Part shown: positions 1 through 9,516 of the stretch, piece by piece
How positions within the stretch are numbered: position 1 is the first letter of the stretch
Layout of the letters: every line of letters begins with the position of its first letter
Position numbers and translations under genes: made by a program
Assembly: GCA_036404275.1 (NCBI GenBank)
Contig: DASXAM010000040.1
Location: forward strand, 1-16,353
Direction: 5' to 3'
DNA length: 16,353 nt
DNA from: AP-15 sp036404275
GTDB lineage: Bacteria > Pseudomonadota > Alphaproteobacteria > ATCC43930 > CGMCC-115725
Notes under the pieces: model-generated
Told to the model about the DNA's origin: nothing
What the model saw: only the letters and a program-made list of their open reading frames with translations
Database searches by the model: none

Positions 1-804
1 GTGGAAATGGTGGATCACCCCGATCCTGAGCCCATTGACCCCGCGATCGATCTCGGCGGTGTAATTCGGCACCGGCCGGTCGGCGCTCGCCGGGTCGCGC
101 GGGTCGTGGCCGGCGAGAGCCTGGAGCATCAGCGCGCAATCCTCGGCGGTCCACGCCATCGGTCCGATATGGTCGAGGCTGAAGGCGGCGGGGGCGACGC
201 CGGCCCGGCTGACGAGACCGTAGGTCGGCTTGATCCCGGCAATGCCGCAAAAGGCGGCGGGTCCGCGGATCGAGCCGCCGGTGTCGGTGCCGATGCCGCC
301 GAGGATCATCCCCGAAGCGACCGCCGCCCCGGTGCCGCTGCTGCTGCCGGCGGTGAAATGATCCGGGTGCCACGGGTTGCGCGCCGGCGGCGCCGGCAGG
401 TCGAAGCTCGGTCCGCCATCGGCAAATTCATGCGTTGTCAGCTTCCCCATCAGCACGGTGCCGGCGGTGGCGAGGCGCTCGGCGCAGGCCGCGTCGGCGT
501 GGGGAATATTGTCGGCAAGGAGCTTCGACTGGCAGGTCGTCGGGATGCCTTTGGTGTCGACGATGTCCTTGAGGCCGATCGGGATGCCGTGCAGCGGTCC
601 CTTCGGACCATTCGCCATGATCGCCTGCTCGGCCGCCCGCGCCTCGGCCAGCGCCCGCTCGGGCGTGAGGTGGATAAAGGCGCGTAGCTGGTCGTCGAGT
701 GCCGCGACGCGGTCGAGGCAGGCTCGGGTCAGTTCGACCGGCGACAGCTGTTTGGCCTCGATCAGCTTGGCCGCTTCGGCGATGGTCGGGATCTGCGCGC
801 TCAT
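1..804 (-). CDS. Amidase (amidase-signature family), C-terminus cut off by the window edge
   Basis: Only the first 268 codons are present; the gene continues past position 1. The translation, which starts MSAQIPTIAEAAKLIEAKQ, shows the amidase-signature Ser-cisSer-Lys triad: K79 in GIPIGLKD, S154 in TAGSSSGTGA, and S178 in GTDTGGSIR. The two serines are 24 residues apart, as in the family. These enzymes hydrolyse C-N amide bonds; relatives include GatA, AtzE and many catabolic amidases. The ATG overlaps the stop of the upstream small gene (ATGA). A strong GAGGAGG lies just before it, so the two genes are translationally coupled. The substrate cannot be read from the sequence. GatA is less likely because gatB and a typical gatC are not adjacent, although they could lie outside the window. 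Confidence 0.9.
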   Translation of the reverse strand, partial: MSAQIPTIAEAAKLIEAKQLSPVELTRACLDRVAALDDQLRAFIHLTPERALAEARAAEQAIMANGPKGPLHGIPIGLKDIVDTKGIPTTCQSKLLADNIPHADAACAERLATAGTVLMGKLTTHEFADGGPSFDLPAPPARNPWHPDHFTAGSSSGTGAAVASGMILGGIGTDTGGSIRGPAAFCGIAGIKPTYGLVSRAGVAPAAFSLDHIGPMAWTAEDCALMLQALAGHDPRDPASADRPVPNYTAEIDRGVNGLRIGVIHHFH

Positions 805-998
805 TTCAGATCCTCCTCGGCGAAGCGATAGATGGTCGCGGGCTCGGCCATCCGGCCGCGCGGCTTGCGGACGTGTTCGGCCATTGCCGCGATGCCGGCA
901 TAGACGCTTTTCAACTCGGCCTTTTGCTCGGCCGTCAAATCGAGCCCGGCGCGGGCCAGCAAAAAGTCGAGATTGTCGTCGCTGATTTCGGGCGGCAT
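801..998 (-). CDS. Small AtzG/GatC-like protein coupled to the amidase
   Basis: A 65-residue protein starting MPPEISDDNLDFLLARAGLD. It is helical and acidic in its first half and has an RKPRGRMAEPATIYRF segment near the end. The layout (two short helices, then a basic loop and an aromatic tail) resembles the small GatC/AtzG-type subunits that partner amidase-signature enzymes. The ATG at 998 is preferred over an upstream GTG at 1022 because GGGGAG lies 10-15 bases upstream of the ATG. The stop overlaps the amidase start by 4 bases, which argues for a stoichiometric partner. The family assignment is inferred from size, context and resemblance, not from a decisive motif. Confidence 0.6.
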   Translation of the reverse strand: MPPEISDDNLDFLLARAGLDLTAEQKAELKSVYAGIAAMAEHVRKPRGRMAEPATIYRFAEEDLK

Positions 999-1125
999 CG
1001 ACGCGCTCTCCCCATTCTGCACGGCGCGAGCCTAGCAGAGCGCCGCCTGCCCGTCACCGCCGCCGCAAACGACGATGCCGGCCGCGCCGGCGTGAGGAAG
1101 AGCGTGATTGCCGTCGCGACTTTGC

Positions 1126-1560
1126 TTAGACGCGGATAAGCCGCTTCGAGATCGGCTTTGCCAGATCGAGCACCAGCCGGAGGCCGATTTCGGAGAATTT
1201 GAGCGCGCCTTCGGCAAGAGCGTCGAGACCGGCGCGAGTGGATTCGCTGCCGACCGCAACCGCGTCCGGCCACGTCCTGGCGGCGGTGAGACCCGTCGCG
1301 TTGCGCGCCGCAATGTCGATACCGAGCCGCGCCAGCGCAGAAATCTCGCGGTTCGCCGCTTCGAGCCCGCGAACCAGCGCGGTCTGCGATTCGGTCATCG
1401 CGGCCAACACATCGTCGCTGAAATCCGAAGGATCGGCCGACGCCGGGGCGACAGCAACTGGCACCTGCGGTGACGCAGCGGCCAGCGCAGGTTCCTGCGG
1501 CGCCGGAGTCTGGTTGCTGTTCCCACGGGCGGTGATCGCGCGTTTTGTCGTCGTGTCCAT
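1126..1560 (-). CDS. Phasin-family protein (probable)
   Basis: A 144-residue protein starting MDTTTKRAITARGNSNQ. An Ala/Pro-rich, low-complexity linker covers about residues 19-43. A long amphipathic helical region follows, with repeated hydrophobic/Ala spacing (ALVRGLEAANREISALARLG, then a second helix around DALAEGALKFSEIGLRLV). This layout is typical of phasins, which coat polyhydroxyalkanoate granules, or of related alphaproteobacterial stress proteins. The start at 1560 is chosen because AGGA precedes it at normal spacing; an in-frame extension to 1626 has no better signal. The gene diverges from the carboxypeptidase gene. A GCCGGC-CGC-GCCGGC hairpin at 1077-1091 lies downstream but has no clear U-tract. 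No PHA synthase is in view. Confidence 0.65.
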   Translation of the reverse strand: MDTTTKRAITARGNSNQTPAPQEPALAAASPQVPVAVAPASADPSDFSDDVLAAMTESQTALVRGLEAANREISALARLGIDIAARNATGLTAARTWPDAVAVGSESTRAGLDALAEGALKFSEIGLRLVLDLAKPISKRLIRV

Positions 1561-1834
1561 GCTCTTATCCTGATTGGAAGCCGTGCTATTGCGATGCACA
1601 ACAGTCATTGTAATACTCGGGTTCACGGCTGCAAGTTAATTGGTGCGCCGCACAATAGGCCGCCCGGAGGCCGAAAGGCTTTGTCTCGGTCGGCGCCGCC
1701 CGGTCTTTGAGCCGATCGGCAGGCCAAATGGCGCAAATTGTGGACATCCCCAAAAGTTCTTTCTACTGTCGACGGGGACGATCGCGTGCAATCCTGGATT
1801 TCATGCGGTCTCGTTAGGGGAAGCGGGGGGTGTA

Positions 1835-3208
1835 GTGAGGGGTTCAGACGACGCGCGCGGCGGCGCCCGCCGTGCGCACCAGACGTTTATGTCCGCTTTG
1901 CTCGGCGCCGGCATCGGCGGTTTGCTGCTGCTGGGGCCGATCCCGGCCGAGGCGACGCATCATGCGCACCACCACCACACGCAACCCGGGACAACCGGCT
2001 TTTCGCCGGCGCCGGTCAGCGAATCGATCCTGATCGACGCCGATACCGGGAAGGTGCTGAGCGAGACAAACGCCGATGCGCTGACCTATCCGGCCTCGCT
2101 GACCAAGCTGATGACGCTCTATCTGACGTTCGAGGACTTGAACAGCGGCCGGGTCCGGCTCGACCAGTATTTTCCGGTTTCGGTGCTGGCGGCGAGCCAG
2201 TCGCCAACCAAGCTCGGGCTGCGGCCGGGCGATGCGGTGCCGGTGCAGGATTTGATCCTCGGTGTCGTCACCCGCTCGGCGAACGACGCCGCGGTCGTGC
2301 TGGCCGAGGGCCTCGGCGGCAGCGAAGCGGCCTTTGCCGATCGCATGACGCGCAAGGCGCGGCAGCTCGGCTTGACCGCCACCGTCTACCGCAACGCCTC
2401 CGGCCTGCCCGACCCGGAGCAGCACACGACGGCCCGCGACGTGGCCCAGCTGGCGCTGGCGCTGCTGCACGACTTTCCGCAGAAATATCGCTATTTCTCG
2501 ACCCGCCGGTTCGATTTCCGCGGCCGGATCATCACCAACCACAATCACCTGCTCGACTGGTACGCCGGCGCCGACGGGATCAAGACCGGGTATATCCGAG
2601 CCTCCGGCTTCAACCTCGCCGCCTCCGCGGTGCGCGACGGCCATCGCCTGGTCGGGGTCGTCATGGGCGGGCCCTCGGCCGGGACCCGCGATCGCGAGAT
2701 GGGCGCGCTGCTCGACCGCGGCTTTGCCGAGCTCGGCGTGCCGAGCCCGACGCTCGTCCACCGCGAGGCACCGCCGCTGCGCGCGGTCGCGGCAACCGCC
2801 GAGCCGACGCCGCCGGCACCGCAGCGGGCGAAGCCGGGCCTTCTGACAAAAGCCGCGACTCGCCTGGCCGTGCATCTCTCTCCGGTGACCAAGGCCGACG
2901 CCGCCGTATTGCCGCATGCGCCGCGGGAAGCGGCATCGGCCGAGCGGTGGGGCATTCAGCTCGGCGCCTTTCGCGCCGAAAGCAGCGCCGAAAAAGCCGG
3001 CCATGCCGCCGCCGGGCTCGCCGTCGCCAAAGGCAAGCGGCTGCAGATCGTCGAAACCGGCAAGACCGCGAAAGCCCGCCTCTATCGCGCGAGGCTGACA
3101 AATTTCACGCCGCAGGAGGCGCAGAGCGCCTGCGCCGCGCTGCGCAAAAAAAAGATCGAATGCGCGGTCGTGCCGCCGGCGGGCGTGCGGGTCGCGGTGC
3201 AGTGGTAG
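1835..3208 (+). CDS. D-alanyl-D-alanine carboxypeptidase with C-terminal SPOR domain
   Basis: A PBP5-type (peptidase S11) serine carboxypeptidase that removes the terminal D-Ala from peptidoglycan pentapeptides in the periplasm. Counting from the GTG at 1835 (457 aa), the motifs are SLTK (S88, K91), SAN (S148-N150) and KTG (K250), in the right order and spacing. A hydrophobic segment (SALLGAGIGGLLLLGPIP) ending in AEA gives a signal peptide. The predicted mature protein begins with an unusual histidine cluster, THHAHHHHT. A Pro/Ala linker leads to a SPOR domain at about residues 369-449 (WGIQLGAFRAESSAEKAG), which in this family binds denuded glycan at division sites. The open frame extends upstream to 1640, but those residues look non-coding. 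A G-rich stretch precedes the GTG, and the start is not certain. Confidence 0.9.
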   Translation: MRGSDDARGGARRAHQTFMSALLGAGIGGLLLLGPIPAEATHHAHHHHTQPGTTGFSPAPVSESILIDADTGKVLSETNADALTYPASLTKLMTLYLTFEDLNSGRVRLDQYFPVSVLAASQSPTKLGLRPGDAVPVQDLILGVVTRSANDAAVVLAEGLGGSEAAFADRMTRKARQLGLTATVYRNASGLPDPEQHTTARDVAQLALALLHDFPQKYRYFSTRRFDFRGRIITNHNHLLDWYAGADGIKTGYIRASGFNLAASAVRDGHRLVGVVMGGPSAGTRDREMGALLDRGFAELGVPSPTLVHREAPPLRAVAATAEPTPPAPQRAKPGLLTKAATRLAVHLSPVTKADAAVLPHAPREAASAERWGIQLGAFRAESSAEKAGHAAAGLAVAKGKRLQIVETGKTAKARLYRARLTNFTPQEAQSACAALRKKKIECAVVPPAGVRVAVQW

Positions 3209-3222
3209 TGCGGCTGGGCTGA

Positions 3223-4602
3223 TCAGGCCGGCGGCGGGTCGATCCCGCTCGCTTCGAGCTGCGCCGCGAGATCGGCCTTCAACCGGCCGAGACCCGCCTC
3301 GCTCGCCGATTCGGCGCGGGCGACCAGCACATCCTGCGTGTTCGAGGCGCGCAGCAGCCACCACCCGTCGGCGGTGCGCACCCGTACCCCGTCGGTGTCG
3401 TTGATCTCGGCCCCGGCCCGGCGCAGCCGGTCGCGAACCTCCTCGACCACGGCGAATTTGCGGCTGTCGGCGCAGGGGAAACGCAATTCCGGCGTGTTGA
3501 CGACGCTCGGCAGGCGGTCCCGCATCCGGGCGAGGCTTTCCGGCGCCCGCGCCAGGATCGACAGCAGGCGCACCGCGACATAAACCGCATCGTCAAAGCC
3601 GTAATAGCGATCGGCGAAGAAGATGTGCCCGCTCATCTCGCCGGCGAGCGGCGCCCCGGTCTCGGCGAGCTTGGCCTTGATCAGCGAATGCCCGGTCGCC
3701 GACATTAGCGGGCGCCCGCCCAGTCGGGCGACCTCGTCGAACAGCACCTGGCTCGATTTGACATCGGCGATGATCGCGGCACCCGGGTGACGCGCGAGCA
3801 CGTCGCGCGCCAGGATCACCATCAGCTGGTCGCCCCATAAAATTCTGCCCTCGGCATCGACGACGCCGATGCGATCGCCGTCGCCGTCGAAGGCGATGCC
3901 GAGGTCGCAGCCGTCGCGCGCCACCGCCGCCTGCAGCTGGGTGAGGTTTTCCGGCACCGTCGGGTCCGGGTGATGCGCCGGAAAGCGGCCGTCAATCGTA
4001 TCGTTCAGCAGCGTGTGGCGGCCCGGCAACCGTGCCGTCAACGCCCGCACCACCTCGCCGGTGGCGCCGTTCCCCGGGTCCCAGGCGACCTTCAGCGGGC
4101 GCTCCCCGTCGTAATCCTGGGCCAGGCGCTTGACGTAATCGTCGCGGATCGCACAGGCCTCGACCCGGCCGCGAACCGCCGGCCCCGGGCCGAGCCCGAG
4201 CGCCGTCTCGCCGAGCTCGGCAATCGCCGCACCATGCAAGGTCCGGCCCTGCCGCACCAGCTTGAAGCCATTGTAGTCGGGCGGATTGTGCGAGCCCGTC
4301 ACCATGATCCCGCCATCGACGCCGAGCGTCGCCGCCGCAAAATAGAGCATCGGGGTCGGCCCGAGGCCGACGCGCACGACATCGGCCCCCTCGGTCGCGA
4401 GGCCGTCGACGAGAGCGGCTTCGAGCTCGGGCGAGGTCAGGCGGCCGTCATAGCCGACCGCGACCCGCCGGCCGCCAGCCGCGAGCAGAGTGACGGCATA
4501 GGCCCGACCCAGCGCCAGCGCGTCGGCGGCCGACAGGGTCTCGCCGACGACGCCGCGGATATCGTATTCGCGCAGGATCGTCGGATGAAAGCGGTGCGGC
4601 AT
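3223..4602 (-). CDS. Phosphomannomutase/phosphoglucomutase
   Basis: A 459-residue alpha-D-phosphohexomutase of the AlgC/PgmG type. It interconverts hexose 1- and 6-phosphates for nucleotide-sugar and polysaccharide synthesis in the cytoplasm. Visible motifs are the phosphoserine loop TGSHNPPDYNGFK (S104), the metal loop DGDGDR (D239, D241, D243), the sugar-specificity loop GEMSGHIFF (321-329) and the C-terminal phosphate-binding loop RASNTQDVL. All four domains are complete and the length is normal for the family. The gene lies 12 bases downstream of galU on the same strand, so the two are probably co-transcribed: the mutase makes glucose 1-phosphate and GalU converts it to UDP-glucose. It converges on the carboxypeptidase gene with only 14 bases between stops. 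Preference for mannose or glucose cannot be decided here. Confidence 0.93.
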   Translation of the reverse strand: MPHRFHPTILREYDIRGVVGETLSAADALALGRAYAVTLLAAGGRRVAVGYDGRLTSPELEAALVDGLATEGADVVRVGLGPTPMLYFAAATLGVDGGIMVTGSHNPPDYNGFKLVRQGRTLHGAAIAELGETALGLGPGPAVRGRVEACAIRDDYVKRLAQDYDGERPLKVAWDPGNGATGEVVRALTARLPGRHTLLNDTIDGRFPAHHPDPTVPENLTQLQAAVARDGCDLGIAFDGDGDRIGVVDAEGRILWGDQLMVILARDVLARHPGAAIIADVKSSQVLFDEVARLGGRPLMSATGHSLIKAKLAETGAPLAGEMSGHIFFADRYYGFDDAVYVAVRLLSILARAPESLARMRDRLPSVVNTPELRFPCADSRKFAVVEEVRDRLRRAGAEINDTDGVRVRTADGWWLLRASNTQDVLVARAESASEAGLGRLKADLAAQLEASGIDPPPA

Positions 4603-4614
4603 CGGCGGGTCCGG

Positions 4615-5487
4615 TCAGAGGTAGGAGGCCATGATGCGGCGCAATTCCGGCCCGAGCTCCGGGTGCTCGATGCCGAGCGCCAAATTGGCTTCGAGATAGC
4701 CGAGCTTGTCGCCGCAGTCAAAGCGCCGGCCGGCAAAGCGCAGCCCGTGAAACGGCTGGCCGCCCTCGATCAGCCGGGCGAGCGCGTCGGTCAATTGGAT
4801 TTCGCCGCCGCTGCCGGCTTCGCCGCGCTCGAGATGGGCGAAGACCTCGGGCTGGATGATGTAGCGGCCGATGATTGTCGAGGTCGACGGCGCCGCCGCC
4901 GGGTCCGGCTTTTCGACGACGCCGCGCGCCCGCACCAGCCGGCCGTCATCGGCGACGATGTCGAGCACGCCATAGCGTCCGGTCTGCGCCCGCGGCACCT
5001 CGATGACCGCCGCCAGGTTGCCGCCGGTCTCGCCATATGCCTCGACCATCTGCGCCAGGCACGGCGTCTCGCACAGCATCAGATCGTCGGCGAGCAGGAC
5101 GGCGAAGGGTTCGTTGCCGACCAGGTCGCGCGCGCACCACACCGCATGGCCGAGACCGAGCGGCGTCTGTTGGCGGGTATAGGCGATCTGCCCCGGATCG
5201 GGTAGCAGCGCGTAAAGCTCGTCGATTAATTCGGTCTTGCCGCGTTCGCGCAACGTGGCTTCGAGCTCGAAAGCGCGGTCGAAATGATCGTCGATGGCGC
5301 TCTTGGAGCGGCCGGTGACAAAAAAGAACTGCTCGATCCCGGCGGCCTTGGCCTCCTCGACCGCGTACTGAATAAGCGGCTTGTCGACCACCGGCAGCAT
5401 CTCCTTGGGCATTGCCTTGGTGGCCGGAAGGAAACGGGTTCCGAGCCCGGCGACCGGAAAGACGGCTTTGCGAACGGGCTTGCGCAT
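4615..5487 (-). CDS. galU: UTP--glucose-1-phosphate uridylyltransferase
   Basis: A 290-residue enzyme making UDP-glucose from UTP and glucose 1-phosphate, the entry point for glycans, LPS and trehalose. The N-terminus MRKPVRKAVFPVAGLGTRFL leads into the nucleotide-binding signature GLGTRFLPATKAMPKEMLP, then VDKPLIQYAVEEA, FVTGRSKSAIDDHFD and the LADDL metal-site strand. These are all canonical for GalU. The open frame continues upstream to 5940, but the ATG at 5487 begins exactly at the family N-terminus and has GAGG 4-8 bases ahead. The upstream extension is antisense to the DTW gene. It is first in a probable two-gene operon with the phosphohexomutase and diverges from the DTW gene, so its promoter lies within 5488-5579. 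Confidence 0.95.
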   Translation of the reverse strand: MRKPVRKAVFPVAGLGTRFLPATKAMPKEMLPVVDKPLIQYAVEEAKAAGIEQFFFVTGRSKSAIDDHFDRAFELEATLRERGKTELIDELYALLPDPGQIAYTRQQTPLGLGHAVWCARDLVGNEPFAVLLADDLMLCETPCLAQMVEAYGETGGNLAAVIEVPRAQTGRYGVLDIVADDGRLVRARGVVEKPDPAAAPSTSTIIGRYIIQPEVFAHLERGEAGSGGEIQLTDALARLIEGGQPFHGLRFAGRRFDCGDKLGYLEANLALGIEHPELGPELRRIMASYL

Positions 5488-5579
5488 GACGCCTCGAATT
5501 TGTCGGCCCCGGCGACGGGCCAGGTCAGATAGCTTGGGCAAACGCCACGATACTAACGGCGCAGCGAGCCTGGAAATCC

Positions 5580-6200
5580 GTGGGCAACAATCATACCACC
5601 GCAGCGGGGCAAACACTCGACAATCGGCTCTTCGTGCTGATCCTGCAGCACCCGCGCGAGCAAAAGGGGCGGCTGGCGACGGCCGGGCTGCTCGCGGCCA
5701 TGCTGCGGCAGGTCGAGCTCGCGGTCGGGCTTTCATGGCCCAATTTGGCGCGGCTGATCGGCGGGCGGGCGGATCCGGGGCGCTGGGCGGTGCTCTATCT
5801 CGGCTCGGCGCGGCCGGCGGCATTCGGCGCCGCCGAGGTGGTGGCGCTCGATCGCCGCGGCGCGCCGGAAGCCGACCAAAAAGCGGCGCTCGACGGCCTC
5901 GACGGCGTGGTCCTGCTCGACGGCAGCTGGAGCGAGGCAAAGGCCTTGTGGTGGCGCAACCCGTGGCTCCTCAAATTGCGCCGGCTGGTGCTCAACCCGC
6001 GGCATCGCTCGCGCCTCGGCCGGGTGCGCCGCGAGCCGCGCCGCGAGGCGCTGTCAACCCTCGAGGCGGCGGCGCTGTTGTTGCGCGTTCTCGACAACCG
6101 CCCCGACATCGAGGCCGCGCTGACCGCCGCCCTCGACCGGCTGATCGCCGAAGCGCGGCCGGGCCGGGCAACCGCTGTGCAAACGGGCTTCCCGCTCTGA
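5580..6200 (+). CDS. DTW-domain protein (tRNA-uridine aminocarboxypropyltransferase-like), short N-terminus
   Basis: A 206-residue protein carrying the DTW-domain hallmarks: LFVLILQHPRE near the start, VVLLDGSWSEAKAL with D114-G-S-W117 in place of DGTW, and ALSTLEAAALLLR. DTW proteins such as TapT/DTWD1/2 use S-adenosylmethionine to place an acp group on tRNA uridines. The usual N-terminal cluster of zinc-binding cysteines (RC..C..P...C.C) is absent. Neither the annotated protein nor the in-frame sequence just upstream contains it. The start is a GTG with a weak ribosome site, and the next in-frame ATG would delete core sequence. A full-length active enzyme is therefore uncertain. It diverges from galU and converges on rlmM across a REP-like repeat. 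Confidence 0.75.
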   Translation: MGNNHTTAAGQTLDNRLFVLILQHPREQKGRLATAGLLAAMLRQVELAVGLSWPNLARLIGGRADPGRWAVLYLGSARPAAFGAAEVVALDRRGAPEADQKAALDGLDGVVLLDGSWSEAKALWWRNPWLLKLRRLVLNPRHRSRLGRVRREPRREALSTLEAAALLLRVLDNRPDIEAALTAALDRLIAEARPGRATAVQTGFPL

Positions 6201-6240
6201 TCTTACAGGGTGCGGAAAAACGCTGAGCTGGAGCGGTTCC

Positions 6241-6284
6241 ACATCCTTCGAGACGCGCTCTCGCGGAGCGCTCCTAAGGATAAG
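6241..6284. repeat. REP-like palindrome, first of an inverted pair
   Basis: An imperfect hairpin bounded by ATCCTT and AAGGAT, with an inner GCGC-rich stem. CTTCGAGACG at 6246-6255 is the exact reverse complement of CGTCTCGAAG at 6332-6341 in the next element, so the two copies lie head to head. It sits between the convergent 3' ends of the DTW and rlmM genes, the usual place for REP/BIME-like elements. It may also act as a transcription or mRNA end. Confidence 0.65.
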
Positions 6285-6304
6285 GTATTTTGTTTCAATG
6301 GCTT

Positions 6305-6345
6305 GCCTCACCCTGAGGAGGCCCGCAGGGCCGTCTCGAAGGGTG
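6305..6345. repeat. REP-like palindrome, second of an inverted pair
   Basis: A hairpin closed by CACCCT/AGGGTG with an inner GGCCC-GCA-GGGCC stem. The wording (CCTCACCCTGAGGAGGCCC, then CCGTCTCGAAGGGTG) matches a dispersed intergenic element I recognise from Bradyrhizobium-type genomes. It is inverted relative to the copy at 6241-6284. Confidence 0.7.
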
Positions 6346-6378
6346 CCGATACAGGAACGCCGCATTTTTCTGCACCTG

Positions 6379-7290
6379 CTAATCAATCTTGCTCCAGGTC
6401 AGCTCGTGCTTGTTGTAGTGGAGGTGGCGCAGCTGCGCGCCGGGAATGGCGGCAAAGCGGTGCGCCGTCGCGTGGTCGGTGGCGCCCTGGAACTTGACGG
6501 TGCACAAAAACCGGCGGCAGGTCCCGGCCGCGAGCCAGCGCTCGACCAGCGCCAACAGGCGCGCCGGATAGCACGCGATGTCGGCGAACAGCCAATCGAT
6601 CGGGCCGAGCGCCTGCGGATCGACGGCAAAGGCGCTGACCGGCCGGTGCTCGATGCCGGGAAGACGCGCGACCTTGGGAGCGAGCGGCGCCTTGTCGATG
6701 CTGACGATCTCGGCACCCATCTGCTGCAGCGCCCAGCTCCAGGCGCCGGGGCTCGATCCGAGGTCGAGACAGCGCTCTCCCGGCTGCGGCCGGCGGCCGA
6801 GCAACGTCAGCGCCTCCCATAATTTGAGATAGGCGCGGCTCGGCGGCCCCACGCGGTCCTCGACAAACTGCGCTTCGCCATTGGCGAACGGGCTCGTGCA
6901 GCGCGATGCCGCGAGGAGCGTGCCGGCATCGAGCAACGTCCACGAGCCGAGCGGTGCCACCGGCGCCGGCTCGCCGAACACCAGCGGCTTTGCCGAAACC
7001 TTGGGCAGCCGCGCGCGGATCAGCGCCGTGCGCCGGTGCAGCGCCGGCGCGTAATTCGCCCAGTTGCGCTGGATCGCGCGCAATTTCCCCGCCGCATCCG
7101 AGATCGAGGCGACCGGGATCCGCTGCGGATCGAGCCAGATATTGGCCGCCCATGCCGCCGGCTTTGGCGGTCCCGGCGCAATCAGCAACCGGCCATGCCT
7201 GTGTTCGACAACACCGAGCTCCGCCTCGAGGTCGCGCGAATAGCCCGCGGCGGCCAGATATGCGGTGCAGCCGATCGTTGCGGTCATCAC
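6379..7290 (-). CDS. rlmM: RlmM-type 23S rRNA 2'-O-ribose methyltransferase
   Basis: A 303-residue SAM-dependent methyltransferase resembling RlmM, which methylates the ribose of C2498 of 23S rRNA (E. coli numbering). An N-terminal THUMP-like region (about 1-110) precedes the Rossmann fold. The SAM-binding motif is CLDLGSSPGAWSWAL (174-188). The catalytic K-D-K-E set typical of FtsJ/RrmJ-type 2'-O-methyltransferases can be placed at K156 (YLKLWEAL), D237 (FADIACYPARL), K266 (TVKFQG) and E296 (NKHELTW). It is shorter than the E. coli enzyme (366 aa). The frame opens with GTG at 7290 immediately followed by ATG at 7287; either may be used, and no strong ribosome site is visible. It diverges from the thiC leader. 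Confidence 0.85.
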   Translation of the reverse strand: MMTATIGCTAYLAAAGYSRDLEAELGVVEHRHGRLLIAPGPPKPAAWAANIWLDPQRIPVASISDAAGKLRAIQRNWANYAPALHRRTALIRARLPKVSAKPLVFGEPAPVAPLGSWTLLDAGTLLAASRCTSPFANGEAQFVEDRVGPPSRAYLKLWEALTLLGRRPQPGERCLDLGSSPGAWSWALQQMGAEIVSIDKAPLAPKVARLPGIEHRPVSAFAVDPQALGPIDWLFADIACYPARLLALVERWLAAGTCRRFLCTVKFQGATDHATAHRFAAIPGAQLRHLHYNKHELTWSKID

Positions 7291-7434
7291 GGCAATTTAG
7301 TGATGCACGTCCGTTATTTGCGCACCACGATGGGCCGATCGCACGGCGACCCGGCGCGCCCCGCGCGGTTCGAGGAGACGGGTGCAACCGGGCGGCAAAT
7401 TCGGCCGGCGGGCGCTCCGGCCAAAAGCGCAGCC

Positions 7435-7464
7435 TTGACGCTGCCGCCGTGCTCTGCGGATAAT
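7435..7464 (+). promoter_or_regulatory. Candidate sigma70 promoter for thiC
   Basis: TTGACG at 7435-7440 and GATAAT at 7459-7464 are separated by 18 bases, a good match to -35/-10 boxes. The predicted start of transcription, about 6-7 bases further on, falls exactly at the 5' side of riboswitch helix P1. The RNA would therefore begin with the aptamer. Confidence 0.6.
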
Positions 7465-7468
7465 CCTT

Positions 7469-7568
7469 CGTCCAAGGGGTGCCCCGGCAGGGGGCTGAGA
7501 TACCGCCGGGCCGGCGAGGCGCGCGGAGACCCTTTGAACCTGATCCGGGTCGTGCCGGCGTAGGGACA
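7469..7568 (+). ncRNA. TPP riboswitch (THI element)
   Basis: The conserved THI-box blocks are all present: GGGGTGCC at 7477-7484, GGCTGAGATACC across 7493-7504, and CCCTTTGAACCTGATCCGGG at 7530-7549, ending in GCCGGCGTAGGGA. GTCC (7470-7473) and GGAC (7564-7567) can close helix P1. The element binds thiamine pyrophosphate and shuts off thiamine synthesis; it sits about 80 bases upstream of the thiC start codon. Confidence 0.96.
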
Positions 7569-7573
7569 GGAAC

Positions 7574-7644
7574 ATCTCGGCGATCGCGCCGATCTCTGCC
7601 TCGTCACGCCACGGGTCTGCGGCCAACCGGCGCCACGGAGATCG
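7574..7644 (+). promoter_or_regulatory. Candidate riboswitch expression platform (ribosome-site sequestering)
   Basis: CGATCTC at 7590-7596 is fully complementary to GAGATCG at 7638-7644, which contains the thiC ribosome-binding site GGAG. An adjacent CGGCG/CGCCG hairpin (about 7578-7590) could compete with it. There is no U-tract, so control of translation initiation rather than termination is suggested. The pairing is read by eye and has not been folded. Confidence 0.4.
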
Positions 7645-7647
7645 ACG

Positions 7648-9510
<1,863 letters not shown>

Positions 9511-9516
9511 CGGCAT

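Noticed and set aside
1077..1091. GCCGGC hairpin as a terminator after the phasin gene
   Set aside because: There is no U-tract on the transcript side, and such short GC palindromes are common in DNA of this composition.
5488..5940. N-terminal extension of galU by 151 codons
   Set aside because: The extension is Pro/Arg-rich, antisense to the DTW gene, and the ATG at 5487 coincides with the family N-terminus and a ribosome site.
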